The position numbers and the translations under genes were made by a program. DNA of 64,000 nucleotides from positions 43,908-107,907 of the forward strand of contig JBAXGW010000003.1 of NCBI GenBank assembly GCA_037139195.1, in the 5' to 3' direction. The DNA is from JBAXGW01 sp037139195. GTDB taxonomy: Bacteria > Bacteroidota > Bacteroidia > Bacteroidales > JAHJDW01. Shown one piece after another: positions 10,358 to 19,807 of this stretch. The notes under the pieces are model-generated. The model had not been told where the DNA came from. It did not search any database and worked only from the letters and a program-made list of their open reading frames with translations. Numbering within the stretch: the first letter of the stretch is position 1; the number at the start of each line of letters is the position of its first letter.

Positions 10358-10386
10358 AAAAAGGGGGTTTTTCAACCCCTTTTTTT
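10358..10386 (+). terminator. Rho-independent terminator of the BNR-repeat gene
   Basis: An A-run and GGGGG, a short loop (TTTTTCA), then CCCC and a 7-T run (AAAAAGGGG pairs with CCCCTTTTT), about 55 nt after the stop codon. Confidence 0.85.
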
Positions 10387-10425
10387 GTGCTTATCTATAC
10401 TAAATTGCATATAGCCCTATAATAA

Positions 10426-11217
10426 CTATGAAACTGGATTTACCACTATTTCCCAAGAAGGATAATATCTCAAATTTAATTCTGTTCCGTCAAACTCAGC
10501 AAAAGTTTTTTGCTTTACCCATTCCCCTAAATTAATAATTCTAGCTTTATTGTCAATTTCAATATTATAAGCTAAATGCCGATGACCAAATATAAAATAA
10601 TCAAGCCTCTTATGAGTTTTTAAATATTCATTAGAAAAAAGAATCAATCGTTCCTCGTTCCCAAAGAAAACCTCATCATCTAAATGATTTACTAAGCGGC
10701 TTTTCTGCGACCAAGCATTCGCAAACATTAATGCAAAATTAGGATGTAAACGAGAAAATGTCCATTGCAATAATCGACTTGAAAATATTGTTTTAAGCAA
10801 TTTGTAGTTTTTATCGCCTGGTCCTATTCCGTCGCCATGCGCTAAATAAAAAGTGGTATTATTTATTGTTGCAATAATTGGTTTACGCTGAATGATAACA
10901 GATAATTCCTTTTCGAAATAGTTATGCATCCACATGTCATGATTTCCAGTAAACAAATGAATTTCTATTCCTGAATCGGTTAGTTGGGCAAGCTTTCCTA
11001 AAATACGGACAAATCCTTTTGGAACAACTCTTTTATATTCAAACCAAAAATCGAAAATATCGCCCATTAGCAAAATATGACTAGCATCTACACTAATATC
11101 ATCAAGCCACTTCACTATTAATTCCTCGCGTTTCCTGCTTGTTTCATAGTCGGGAATACCCAAATGAAAATCAGAGGCAAAGTATATTTTTTTATTTGGT
11201 TTAAGTTGAATTTCCAA
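10426..11217 (-). CDS. lpxH: UDP-2,3-diacylglucosamine diphosphatase (LpxH-type)
   Basis: 263 residues with the calcineurin-like phosphoesterase metal motifs in order: SDFHLG (15-20), GDIFDFW, GNHDMW, HGDG and GHRH. The GDIFDFWFEY stretch and overall length match the LpxH branch found in Bacteroidota. LpxH hydrolyses UDP-2,3-diacylglucosamine to lipid X on the cytoplasmic face of the inner membrane, the fourth step of lipid A synthesis. It follows yicC by 16 bp on the same strand, so the two are probably one transcript. A generic metallophosphatase remains possible but less likely. Confidence 0.85.
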   Translation of the reverse strand: MEIQLKPNKKIYFASDFHLGIPDYETSRKREELIVKWLDDISVDASHILLMGDIFDFWFEYKRVVPKGFVRILGKLAQLTDSGIEIHLFTGNHDMWMHNYFEKELSVIIQRKPIIATINNTTFYLAHGDGIGPGDKNYKLLKTIFSSRLLQWTFSRLHPNFALMFANAWSQKSRLVNHLDDEVFFGNEERLILFSNEYLKTHKRLDYFIFGHRHLAYNIEIDNKARIINLGEWVKQKTFAEFDGTELNLRYYPSWEIVVNPVS

Positions 11218-11233
11218 AACTATAAACGTTTAA

Positions 11234-12106
11234 TTATAATATATTAGACAGTTGTTCTTTTATTTTCTCTAATTCATCTTTCATTTCAACTACTGTTTTC
11301 TGCATCTCGGCATCATTAGCTTTTGAACCAATGGTATTTATTTCTCTGCCAATTTCTTGAGTGATAAACGATAGTTTTTTCCCCTGAGATTCGCCCAAAC
11401 TTAGCACTTCTCTAATATAATCGATATGACTTCTTAAACGAACTTTTTCTTCTGTAATATCCAATCTTTCAATATAATATATTAATTCTTGTTCAAATCG
11501 ATTATTATCAAAATTTGTTTCAGAAAAAAACTCGCTTAGATTGTTTTTAATTCTGTTTTTAACATTTTCTATTCGTTTAACTTCATATTTTTCAATATTC
11601 AAAAGCCCACTTTCAATATTATTTATTCTATTGCTTAAATCTAATAATAGACATTCGCCTTCACTAATTCTATAATTATCTAGTGAGTTTGCCGAATTAG
11701 TAATACCTTCGAAAATAGCTATCCACTCGTTCTCATCTAATTGAGGGCGTTCGTTTTTCATTATTTCGGGCATACGCATTACCAAAGAAATAATATCAGT
11801 ATTAGAGTCATTAACCTCATTTGCAAAGGCTTTATAGTCATTATAATATTTCTTCGCTAATTGAAAATTAATATTTGGCGAGCTGCTTTCATTATTAATA
11901 TCTGCCGAAATATTTAAATCAATAGTTCCTCGCTCAAGCTTGTTTTGAAGAAAGTTGCGAATCATCATTTCTTTTTCATTATAAATAGACGACATTCTGA
12001 TTTTCAAATCAAATTGTTTGCTATTTACCGACTTCATTTCAATAGTAATTTTTTTATTCTCAAGACTTACAACAGTTTTGCCGTAGCCGGTCATCGATTT
12101 TATCAT
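11234..12106 (-). CDS. YicC/YloC family endoribonuclease
   Basis: I start it at ATG 12106 (MIKSMTGYGK), because the invariant family N-terminus is MxxSMTGYG; the frame is open further upstream to 12127. 290 residues. The YicC N-terminal domain includes MKSVNSKQFDLKIRM, and the DUF1732 C-terminal domain includes LSFITQEIGREINTIGSKA and the terminal helix. Family members degrade or process RNA (YicC acts with RNases on sRNA in E. coli). It heads a two-gene minus-strand unit with lpxH. The region upstream to the ferredoxin promoter (12107-12348) is very AT-rich, and I see no other gene in it. Confidence 0.85.
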   Translation of the reverse strand: MIKSMTGYGKTVVSLENKKITIEMKSVNSKQFDLKIRMSSIYNEKEMMIRNFLQNKLERGTIDLNISADINNESSSPNINFQLAKKYYNDYKAFANEVNDSNTDIISLVMRMPEIMKNERPQLDENEWIAIFEGITNSANSLDNYRISEGECLLLDLSNRINNIESGLLNIEKYEVKRIENVKNRIKNNLSEFFSETNFDNNRFEQELIYYIERLDITEEKVRLRSHIDYIREVLSLGESQGKKLSFITQEIGREINTIGSKANDAEMQKTVVEMKDELEKIKEQLSNIL

Positions 12107-12348
12107 ATTGCTTATTTTATTACACAAACCTACGTATTTTTAATCAAAACTCAAAAAATAACATGCCACCATCAAATAGAAATAATTTCTCAAACCACAA
12201 AATATACAACATTTACTTTTCATCAATTGTTATTGATTGATATTCAAATATTAAATAACCCGATAAAATCAAATTTTACAAGAAACAATTAAATTTTCAA
12301 AATAAATCACTATTTAGAAATTTTATAAATTAGAAAAAAATAATTTTT

Positions 12349-12382
12349 TTTGATTAAAACACCATGCATAATAGTATATTTG
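12349..12382 (+). promoter_or_regulatory. Promoter of the ferredoxin gene
   Basis: TTTG (12349-12352), 22-nt spacer, TATATTTG (12375-12382), matching the Bacteroidota consensus with a slightly long spacer. The start codon lies 43 nt further on. Confidence 0.55.
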
Positions 12383-12424
12383 CAACCGAAATGAAAGAAA
12401 TTATTAACTTAAAAAACTATAAAA

Positions 12425-12595
12425 ATGGCATACTTAATTTCTGACGATTGCACAGCATGTGGAACATGTATCAACGAATGTCCTGTAGAAGCTATCATTG
12501 AAGGCAATGTATACAAAATCGATGCTGATGTTTGCACTGATTGTGGATCTTGTGCTGATGTTTGTCCAGTTGAAGCTATAACTCCAGCTGAATAA
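12425..12595 (+). CDS. 2[4Fe-4S] ferredoxin, 56 residues
   Basis: A short complete gene from ATG 12425 to TAA 12593-12595. It carries two classical cluster-binding motifs: CTACGTCINECP (residues 9-20) and CTDCGSCADVCP (37-48), each CxxCxxCxxxCP, so it should bind two 4Fe-4S clusters. The rest is the usual compact clostridial-type fold with VEAI after each motif. It carries low-potential electrons in the cytoplasm, for example for pyruvate:ferredoxin oxidoreductase. Monocistronic: its own promoter precedes it and a strong terminator follows 14 nt after the stop. No insertion or missing cysteine. The length and motifs leave little doubt. Confidence 0.95.
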   Translation: MAYLISDDCTACGTCINECPVEAIIEGNVYKIDADVCTDCGSCADVCPVEAITPAE

Positions 12596-12608
12596 TTCAA
12601 AACATTCT

Positions 12609-12637
12609 AAAAACCCCATATTTTGGGGTTTTTTTTA
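12609..12637 (+). terminator. Terminator of the ferredoxin gene
   Basis: AAAACCCC, loop ATATT, then GGGGTTTT followed by an uninterrupted T-run; perfect stem just after the ferredoxin stop codon. Confidence 0.9.
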
Positions 12638-12868
12638 TTTTATTATTTCCCCTTCCAACCCCCAAATTGTCCTACCCTATTGCCCCTTTTTATTACAAAT
12701 AGTTTTTTGCTAATAGCAAGGCAACGCTTTTTGTCCTTTTCAATTTTTCATATTGAAAGCAAATTGGTTTTGTAAAATTTGTTAATTTAAAATTATTTGT
12801 ATAATTATACTTGAATTTTATAAAATAAATCATTTCTTTTGCTTAAATTCTCTAAAACTACTATTTTT

Positions 12869-14905
12869 ATGTACTTCAAAAAACTATTAATTTCACTAAC
12901 TGTACTAGTTATGGTATCTAGCTGCGCTAAAAAGCATAACACACAAGTAGCAGATAATAATGCTATTGACTCCGCTAATATGGATTTAACAGTAAATCCT
13001 GGCGACGACTTCTATCAATATGCCAATGGTGCTTGGCTAAAAAACAATCCAATTCCAGAACAATATTCGAGTTATGGTAACTTCGAAAAATTGTATGAGG
13101 AAAATCTTAAACAATTAAGAGGAATAATGGATGAATCGGCAAACGACTTAAAAGCTGAAAAGGGATCAAACAAACAAAAAATTGGCGATTTCTACGCTAG
13201 TGGCATGGATACGGTTACTATCGAGAAAAAAGGAATTGAAGCGCTAAAAACCGAACTTGATATAATAGCAGGAATGCAAAAAACCGAAGATATAACTAAG
13301 GTATTTGCTCATTTAAATACAGTTGGTATATCACCATTATTCTATTTCTATTCTGAACAAGACAAGAAAAATAGTGAAATGGTTATAGCTAATACTTACC
13401 AAGGCTCTTTAGGATTGCCCGAAAAAGATTATTACCTTAATCCTGATGCCGAAACTAAAGTTATTCGTGAAAAATATTTAGTTCATCTAACCAATATGTT
13501 TAAATTAATGGGTAAAGATGAAAAAGCTGCTGCTGCATCTGCAAAATCGGTATTAGACTTAGAAACATTACTTGCTAAAGCTTCTAAATCAATGTTAGAA
13601 CTTCGCGACCCAATTGCAAATTTCAACAAAACTACAACTGTTGAATTGCAAAAAATGATGCCAAATTTCAACTGGAATGAATATTTTACAGCAGTTGGAA
13701 TTTCTGACCCAAAAGACATTAGCATTGGTCAAATTGAATACATGAAAGCATGTGATAAATTATTGAAATCAGTTTCAATTAACACTTGGAAAGATTATTT
13801 TTCATGGAATCTTCTTCATGATATGGCTCCTTATATGCACAAAGCAGTTGTTGACGAAAATTTCAATTTCTACGGAAAAGAACTTACTGGCAGACCTCAA
13901 CAACAAGAAAGATGGAAACGTATTTTAAATACAACTAGCTCTTCTCTTGGCGAAGCGGTTGGACAACTTTATGTTGAGAAATATTTCCCTGCAAAAGCAA
14001 AAGAAAGAATGCTAGAATTAGTAGGTAACCTACAAAAAGCACTAGGAGACCGCATTCAAAAACTTGATTGGATGAGTGCAGCTACTAAAGCTAAAGCAAT
14101 GGAAAAACTAAAAGCAATGACCGTTAAAATTGGTTATCCTGATAAATGGCTTGACTACTCTAAATTAAACATTGACCGCACTTCTTTTGTTGGAAATGTA
14201 ATGCAAGCTAACAATTTTGGATTTAAACGTGATTTGAATAAAATCAACAAACCAGTAGACCGCACAGAATGGGGAATGACACCTCAAACAATAAATGCAT
14301 ATTATAGTCCAACAATGAACGAAATAGTATTCCCAGCTGCTATTCTTCAACCTCCTTTCTTCTTTATGGATGCTGATGATGCTGTTAATTACGCAGCAAT
14401 TGGAACTATTATCGGTCATGAAATGACTCACGGATTTGATGATAAAGGTCGTTTATACGATAATAAAGGTAATTTAACTGATTGGTGGACTCCACAAGAT
14501 GCCGATAATTATAAAAAGAAATCAGGTCCATTAGTAGAACAATTCAACAACTTTAAAATTCTTGATTCACTTCACGTTGATGGTGCTTTAACTATTGGTG
14601 AAAACATTGCCGACCTTGGTGGTATTACTGTTTCTTTTGAGGCATTTAAAAGCGCATCAAAAGATACTGCAAAAATCAAAGGATTTACTCCAAATCAACG
14701 TTTTTTCCTATCGTATGCTCAAATTTGGAGAAATAATATCCGCCCACAACAGCTAATGATGTATTTGAAAACTGATGTACACTCTCCAGCTGTTGCTCGC
14801 GTAAATTGTATGATTTACAATGTGCCCGATTTCTATACTGCATTTAATATCGATGATAAAGCAAAACGCTTTATTCCTGTAGACAAACGTGCAATTGTTT
14901 GGTAA
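12869..14905 (+). CDS. M13-family metallopeptidase lipoprotein (PepO/neprilysin-like)
   Basis: The frame opens at a TTG (12839), but ATG 12869 gives a proper lipoprotein signal, MYFKKLLISLTVLVMVSSC, with the lipobox VSSC; 678 residues. The N-terminal M13 domain begins VNPGDDFYQYANGAWLK. The catalytic part has NAYYSPTMNEIVFPAAILQ, zinc site HEMTH at 517-521, and GENIADLGG with ligand E578 and D582. The typical M13 C-terminus ends in a conserved Trp (AIVW). The enzyme cleaves oligopeptides and should sit on a membrane facing the periplasm or outside. It is monocistronic with a terminator. All active-site residues expected for M13 are present. Confidence 0.93.
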   Translation: MYFKKLLISLTVLVMVSSCAKKHNTQVADNNAIDSANMDLTVNPGDDFYQYANGAWLKNNPIPEQYSSYGNFEKLYEENLKQLRGIMDESANDLKAEKGSNKQKIGDFYASGMDTVTIEKKGIEALKTELDIIAGMQKTEDITKVFAHLNTVGISPLFYFYSEQDKKNSEMVIANTYQGSLGLPEKDYYLNPDAETKVIREKYLVHLTNMFKLMGKDEKAAAASAKSVLDLETLLAKASKSMLELRDPIANFNKTTTVELQKMMPNFNWNEYFTAVGISDPKDISIGQIEYMKACDKLLKSVSINTWKDYFSWNLLHDMAPYMHKAVVDENFNFYGKELTGRPQQQERWKRILNTTSSSLGEAVGQLYVEKYFPAKAKERMLELVGNLQKALGDRIQKLDWMSAATKAKAMEKLKAMTVKIGYPDKWLDYSKLNIDRTSFVGNVMQANNFGFKRDLNKINKPVDRTEWGMTPQTINAYYSPTMNEIVFPAAILQPPFFFMDADDAVNYAAIGTIIGHEMTHGFDDKGRLYDNKGNLTDWWTPQDADNYKKKSGPLVEQFNNFKILDSLHVDGALTIGENIADLGGITVSFEAFKSASKDTAKIKGFTPNQRFFLSYAQIWRNNIRPQQLMMYLKTDVHSPAVARVNCMIYNVPDFYTAFNIDDKAKRFIPVDKRAIVW

Positions 14906-14923
14906 ATAACCTATAATTTTATT

Positions 14924-14955
14924 AATGCCCATTCTTATTGAGTGGGCATTTTTTA
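14924..14955 (+). terminator. Terminator of the M13 peptidase gene
   Basis: AATGCCCA and TGGGCATT pair around an ~11-nt loop and are followed by TTTTTATTT, 19 nt after the stop codon. Confidence 0.85.
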
Positions 14956-14972
14956 TTTAAATATTTTAATCA

Positions 14973-16661
14973 ATGAAAAATACTTTTTTATCCTTCTTCC
15001 TTTTAATTGTAATTTCTTCTTGTGCACAAAAAGCTACAATTGATACGCTTCAATTAAAAAAACATATTTCATTTCTTGCTTCTGACACGACAGAAGGCAG
15101 ATACTTTGGAACTAAAGGCGATTTTATTGCTGCTAACTATATTCAACAAGAATTTTCTAAACTAGCACTATTACCTTTTTATAAATCAGGAATTGAACAA
15201 TTTACTATAAAAGCCAATAGGAGTATTGATTCCACTTCTTCTTTTTTTATGGCTAATGAAAAATTTGTTTTAGGAAAAGACTTCAATCCTTCCTTTCTTT
15301 CTAAAATTGGAAAGATAAAAGCTCAAGCAATGATTGTTAAAGATATAAAAAAAATTAAACCATCTGATATTGAAAATAAATGGCTAATAATAAATGCTGA
15401 TACAACTAAGAACGCTAACTCAAATGCTTTAACATATAATCAAAATAGTATATTCTTTGCAAAAGATTCAAAAGCCGCAGGAGTTCTTTTAATAGCAAAT
15501 AATGAATCGGAATTAACAAGAAATCTTTCTAATATTAGTATTGACTATAATATACCAATCATATTTATTAGCAAAGAACTGGAAAATATAATTTTCAATC
15601 TATCAAAACTAGATAGTAAAAGTTTTTATAATGATACTACTAAACAAACGCTAAATATACAAATTGATATTGAAGCTAATTGCTTAATTAACTTCGAACA
15701 AGTTGAAGGGAAAAATGTTGTTTACGAATTAAAATCTAATAATTCTGGTCAATATATTGTAATTGGCGCCCATTACGACCATTTAGGTTATGGCGGAAGC
15801 AATTCGGGTTCAAGAACGCCTGAATATAGGCAAATTCACTACGGAGCCGACGATAATGCTTCGGGTGTGGCAGGTATGATAGAAATGGCCCGATTATTAT
15901 CAATGTCTAAAGATAAACTCGAGCGAAATGTAATTTTTATTGCTTTTGATGGAGAAGAAAAAGGCTTGCTTGGTTCGAAATATTTTGTAGATAATCTTAA
16001 AATACCAAAAGATTCTATCATTGCTATGTTTAATTACGATATGATAGGTAGAATGAAAGATAATAAAACCTTTGGAATTGCTGGAACTGGAACTGCAATT
16101 GAACTTGAAAATATCTTAAAAACACATCTTGACACGAACAAAGTTAAAGTATCTTTTCAAGCTGATGGTTATGGAGGTTCGGACCAAACTAGTTTTTATA
16201 CAAGTAAAATTCCAGTAATGTTCTTCACAACAGGTGGACACTCCGATTATCATACTCCTCTAGATACCGAAAATAAAATAAATTACAATGGAATGAGTTT
16301 GCTCCTCAACTACTCTTATGATGTTTTTTCAGACATTAATAAACGTACAACCAAACTAACATTCAAAGAAACATCTTCAAAAAACTCCGAATCACCAGCA
16401 AAAATGAAAGTTTCATTAGGAATAATGCCCGATGTAACTTCATCTGATAATAAAGGATTAAGGGTTGATGGAGTAAGTCCAAATGGAGCAGCGTTAAAAG
16501 CAGGAATTTTAAAAGGTGATGTTATTGTAGGAATTAACGGACAAAAAATTGCAAATATTTATGAATACATGCATGCACTGTCAAAATTTCAAAAAGGTCA
16601 AGAAATAGAAGTTGAAATACTTAGAAATGATTTACCTTTGAAATTGAAAGTAATATTATAA
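14973..16661 (+). CDS. M28-family peptidase lipoprotein with C-terminal PDZ domain
   Basis: 562 residues. Lipoprotein signal MKNTFLSFFLLIVISSC. A PA-like insert (~110-240) precedes the M28 core: GAHYDHLGYGG (H267 region), GADDNASGVAG, FDGEEKGLLGS and GGHSDYHTPLDT supply the two-zinc ligands. Residues ~475-562 form a PDZ domain (LRVDGVSPNGAALKAGILKG...VGINGQKI). M28 enzymes are aminopeptidases or carboxypeptidases; the PDZ domain may recruit substrates. The next gene starts 6 bp after the stop, so the two are likely cotranscribed. Assignment is firm; substrate unknown. Confidence 0.92.
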   Translation: MKNTFLSFFLLIVISSCAQKATIDTLQLKKHISFLASDTTEGRYFGTKGDFIAANYIQQEFSKLALLPFYKSGIEQFTIKANRSIDSTSSFFMANEKFVLGKDFNPSFLSKIGKIKAQAMIVKDIKKIKPSDIENKWLIINADTTKNANSNALTYNQNSIFFAKDSKAAGVLLIANNESELTRNLSNISIDYNIPIIFISKELENIIFNLSKLDSKSFYNDTTKQTLNIQIDIEANCLINFEQVEGKNVVYELKSNNSGQYIVIGAHYDHLGYGGSNSGSRTPEYRQIHYGADDNASGVAGMIEMARLLSMSKDKLERNVIFIAFDGEEKGLLGSKYFVDNLKIPKDSIIAMFNYDMIGRMKDNKTFGIAGTGTAIELENILKTHLDTNKVKVSFQADGYGGSDQTSFYTSKIPVMFFTTGGHSDYHTPLDTENKINYNGMSLLLNYSYDVFSDINKRTTKLTFKETSSKNSESPAKMKVSLGIMPDVTSSDNKGLRVDGVSPNGAALKAGILKGDVIVGINGQKIANIYEYMHALSKFQKGQEIEVEILRNDLPLKLKVIL

Positions 16662-16667
16662 AAACCA

Positions 16668-17498
16668 ATGAAAAAAAACTATCTATATTGGACAATTGCT
16701 ATTTTAATTACTATTATTGTAATAATCTATCAAAGAAAAACTGGCCCAACGTATCCAAAAAAGGCAGATACAACAATAAATGGCAAAAATTACTCATTCA
16801 AGTTGCCTAGAAGTCATGGAGGCAATGATCCATGTGAAATAAAACTAGAACTTGAAGACGGGAATATTAGTGGTTCCATTTTTTATAAGCTATACCCTTC
16901 AAATGATGACTTTGTTGAAGTACCCCTGATAAGAGATAGAAATGTTTTATTTGGACATTTACCCGTTCAGCCCAAAGCGGGCAAATTAGCCTATTATGTT
17001 GAGCTATATACACTGGATAATTCATATTATCTTTCCGAAAAAAATCCTGTAATAATAAGATTTAAGGGCGATGTGCCATTTTATTTTTTAATTCCACATA
17101 TAATATTTATGTTTTTAGCAATGTTACTTTCTACTTATACAGCAATATTGGCTATTAGAAAAGCTGAGTCAGTTAGAGCATTTGTAAACTATACATTTTG
17201 GTCCTTATTAATTGGTGGAATAATTTTAGGCCCTATAGTTCAGAAGTTTGCATTTGGAGAATTTTGGGCTGGTGTGCCATTTGCTTGGGATTTAACCGAT
17301 AATAAAACATTAATAGCATTTATAGCATGGTTAATAGCATTTATATTAAATAGAAAAAAACAAAATCTAACTTCTGTAATCATTGCTTCTTTTATTCTAT
17401 TAGTTATTTTTACTATTCCTCATAGCATGTTTGGCTCTGAACTCGACCCAACTACGGGTGCTATAAAACAGGGTTTTATAATAACTAATAATTTTTAG
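16668..17498 (+). CDS. Uncharacterised polytopic membrane protein
   Basis: 276 residues, not assigned to a named family. One N-terminal membrane segment (LYWTIAILITIIVIIYQ) is followed by a soluble, probably periplasmic, beta-rich domain (~30-135; includes PRSHGGNDPCEIKLELEDG). Four more membrane helices fill ~140-265, containing GPIVQKFAFGEFWAGVPFAW and DLTDNKTLIAFIAWLIAFIL. The conserved-looking loop between helices and its charged residues suggest a specific function rather than a simple anchor. It is 6 bp after the M28 gene and 51 bp before lgt, which has a promoter box in that gap. Confidence 0.8.
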   Translation: MKKNYLYWTIAILITIIVIIYQRKTGPTYPKKADTTINGKNYSFKLPRSHGGNDPCEIKLELEDGNISGSIFYKLYPSNDDFVEVPLIRDRNVLFGHLPVQPKAGKLAYYVELYTLDNSYYLSEKNPVIIRFKGDVPFYFLIPHIIFMFLAMLLSTYTAILAIRKAESVRAFVNYTFWSLLIGGIILGPIVQKFAFGEFWAGVPFAWDLTDNKTLIAFIAWLIAFILNRKKQNLTSVIIASFILLVIFTIPHSMFGSELDPTTGAIKQGFIITNNF

Positions 17499-17521
17499 CT
17501 AAATTGTTCTAACGATTTTTG

Positions 17522-17529
17522 TATTTTTG
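17522..17529 (+). promoter_or_regulatory. -7 box upstream of lgt operon
   Basis: TATTTTTG matches TAnnTTTG, 20 nt before the lgt start. A TTG lies only 15 nt upstream of it (17504-17506), so the -33 element is imperfect. Confidence 0.4.
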
Positions 17530-17549
17530 TATTTACGAAATTCTAAAAT

Positions 17550-18368
17550 ATGATACTTACAGAAATTGTTTGGAACGTTAAACCCGAAATCTTCAGGCTG
17601 GATTGGTTTGCAGTTAGATGGTATGGTTTGTTTTTTGCTGCTGCTTTTTACTTCGGCTATTTAATAATCGATAAATTTTTCAAAAACGAAAATATTGCTG
17701 ATAGCGTTCTTGACAAACTTACAATATACATGGCCGTTGGAACCATTGCTGGCGCTCGCTTAGGTCATTGTTTGTTTTATCAGCCCGATTACTATTTAGC
17801 AAACCCCTTCGATATAATAAAAATTTGGGAAGGTGGATTAGCTAGCCATGGAGCAGCTGTTGGAATTCTTTTTTCGTTATGGCTATTCTCAAAAAAAACA
17901 AATACTGGTTATTTATGGATTGTAGATCGAATAGTGGTAGTGGTTGCTTTATCTGGTTTATTTATTCGAATGGGAAATTTAATGAACTCTGAAATATATG
18001 GGCATCCAACAACTTTGCCTTGGGGTTTTACCTTTGTTCGAGATGTAGAAACATTTAAAAATGCAACAGGTCAAGCTATTCCTTGTCATCCAACTCAAAT
18101 TTATGAAGCATTAGCCTATTTTGCTATTTTTGGATTTCTGTTAAATTATTACTGGAAACACAAAGGTATTGTTAAAGAAGGTTTTATGACTGGATTTTTC
18201 TTAATTACCTTATTTACCGTGCGGTTTTTTGTTGAATTCTTGAAGAATAATCAGGTAGGTTTTGAAAGTACAATGATTTTAAATATGGGACAATTGCTAA
18301 GTATTCCATTTATTATTATTGGAATCTATTTAGTTTACAAATCGTTTAAAACCCCAATTCAAGAATAA
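17550..18368 (+). CDS. lgt: Prolipoprotein diacylglyceryl transferase
   Basis: 272 residues with about seven membrane helices. Lgt signatures are present: RWYGLFFAAAF near the N-terminus, GARLGHCLFY, HGAAVGIL, the strongly conserved RMGNLMNSEIYGHPT loop, and CHPTQIYEAL. Lgt moves diacylglycerol from phosphatidylglycerol to the lipobox cysteine of prolipoproteins in the inner membrane. Several lipoproteins in this window (M13, M28, the 34-kb pair) are its substrates. The gene begins a packed run of envelope genes (spacings of 1, -11, 0, 7 and 0 bp), implying one transcript to 24710. Confidence 0.95.
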   Translation: MILTEIVWNVKPEIFRLDWFAVRWYGLFFAAAFYFGYLIIDKFFKNENIADSVLDKLTIYMAVGTIAGARLGHCLFYQPDYYLANPFDIIKIWEGGLASHGAAVGILFSLWLFSKKTNTGYLWIVDRIVVVVALSGLFIRMGNLMNSEIYGHPTTLPWGFTFVRDVETFKNATGQAIPCHPTQIYEALAYFAIFGFLLNYYWKHKGIVKEGFMTGFFLITLFTVRFFVEFLKNNQVGFESTMILNMGQLLSIPFIIIGIYLVYKSFKTPIQE

Positions 18369-18369
18369 C

Positions 18370-19089
18370 ATGCAAAAACATTGGGTAATTTCTGATATTC
18401 ATGGTTGTTTGTTTACGCTTAGGTCGCTGATTGAAACCAAAATTAAACCAACAGAAAATGATGAATTGATTTTTTTAGGCGATTATATAGATCGTGGACC
18501 TGAATCAAAGGGCGTTATTGATTATATTATGAACCTAAGTAACCAAGGCATTCAAATTGTTTGTTTAAAAGGAAATCACGAAGAATACATATTATCTGCT
18601 TTTGAAGCTGAAAAAACTCCCAAAAAAATACTGTTTTGGAAGAAAAAAAATCTTGTTTTTGAAGAGTGGCTTCATCATGGTGGCACAGAAGCAATGAAAA
18701 GCTTTGAAATAGAAAATATTTCTCAAATTGATCAAAAATATATAGAATGGTTTCAAAATTTACAGCATTATGTTATTCGCGGAAATTATATCATTGTTCA
18801 CGCTGGACTAAACTTTGCAATCGACAATCCATTTGAAGACACTAGAGCTATGCTTTGGACCAGAGATTATGAAGTAATACCCGAAAAAATTGAAAACAGA
18901 AAGATTATACATGGACATGTTCCAATTAGTCTTGATTTTATTTTAGAATCTGTTCAAAGCGGCAAATATCCATTCATCGACCTTGATAATGGCTGTGTTT
19001 ACAAAGAAAAAGTGGGAATGGGAAATTTATTGGCTTATGAAATAAATACAAAAGAATTATTAATTCAATATAACGCAGATGTTTACTAA
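18370..19089 (+). CDS. PPP-family metallophosphatase (serine/threonine phosphatase-like)
   Basis: 239 residues. Metal-site motifs: SDIHGCLFTL (8-17), GDYIDRGPESKGV, KGNHEE, VHAGLNF and IHGHVPI. These define bacterial PPP phosphatases related to PrpA/PrpB and diadenosine tetraphosphatase. It could dephosphorylate proteins or nucleotides in the cytoplasm; motifs alone do not decide which. It begins 1 bp after lgt and overlaps pssA by 11 bp, so translational coupling is likely. Confidence 0.85.
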   Translation: MQKHWVISDIHGCLFTLRSLIETKIKPTENDELIFLGDYIDRGPESKGVIDYIMNLSNQGIQIVCLKGNHEEYILSAFEAEKTPKKILFWKKKNLVFEEWLHHGGTEAMKSFEIENISQIDQKYIEWFQNLQHYVIRGNYIIVHAGLNFAIDNPFEDTRAMLWTRDYEVIPEKIENRKIIHGHVPISLDFILESVQSGKYPFIDLDNGCVYKEKVGMGNLLAYEINTKELLIQYNADVY

Positions 19090-19807
19090 AATAAAAAACA
19101 GCATACCAAATACCATCACTTCGTTAAATTTATCATCTGGTGTTATTGCAATTATACTTGCTTCCGACAACAAACTAGAATACGCTGGATTATTTATAAT
19201 AATTGGTGCTATCTTCGATTTCTTTGATGGTTTTGCAGCACGCTTGCTCAATGCCAAATCGCCTATTGGGAAAGACCTCGATTCGCTTGCCGATGTTGTT
19301 ACATTTGGTGTTGCTCCCGCTTTTATTTTAGTGCAAATGTTTGTTAAATTTGATTTTTGCCAAAACTTGGTTTTCAACCGACCTTTAGTTAGTTATTTGC
19401 CCATTTTATTTGCTGTGTTTTCGGCTTTGCGACTAGCAAAATTTAATATTGATACTCGTCAAACAGAAAATTTTATTGGTCTAGCAACTCCAGCGGCTTC
19501 ATTGTTTATAGCAGGAATTGCTATGTTAAATTGGGGAGATGTCTCTAATCCTGTTTCTCAGTTTTTAATAAACCCAGTTTTTTTAATTGTAGCTCTTTTA
19601 GCTCTTTGTTTTTTAATGGTTAGCGAAATTCCACTTTTTTCATTGAAAATCAAAAACATATCGTGGAAAGACAATTATTATCGTTATGTTCTGTTGCTTC
19701 TTTCTGTTGCTTTGCTTTCCATTTTGCAGTTTATGGCAATTCCTTTAATAATAGTTGTTTACATAATAATTTCATTAAGCGTTTACCAAAAACTTAAAAA
19801 CAATTAA
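19079..19807 (+). CDS. pssA: CDP-diacylglycerol--serine O-phosphatidyltransferase
   Basis: 242 residues. The CDP-alcohol phosphotransferase motif is complete: DG, AR, G, D and D occur in FFDGFAARLL and GKDLDSLADVVTFGVAP (D-G-x2-A-R-x8-G-x3-D-x3-D, here spanning ~47-74). The N-terminus SIPNTITSLNLSSGVIAI and about seven hydrophobic helices match type II (membrane) PssA. It makes phosphatidylserine, the precursor of phosphatidylethanolamine, at the inner membrane. Its start lies inside the end of the phosphatase gene and its stop abuts the next ATG. Confidence 0.92.
   Translation: MFTKIKNSIPNTITSLNLSSGVIAIILASDNKLEYAGLFIIIGAIFDFFDGFAARLLNAKSPIGKDLDSLADVVTFGVAPAFILVQMFVKFDFCQNLVFNRPLVSYLPILFAVFSALRLAKFNIDTRQTENFIGLATPAASLFIAGIAMLNWGDVSNPVSQFLINPVFLIVALLALCFLMVSEIPLFSLKIKNISWKDNYYRYVLLLLSVALLSILQFMAIPLIIVVYIIISLSVYQKLKNN

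Noticed and set aside
12409..12619. Antisense ORFs over the ferredoxin
   Set aside because: They are exact shadows of the ferredoxin Cys motifs on the other strand; the plus-strand product is unmistakable.
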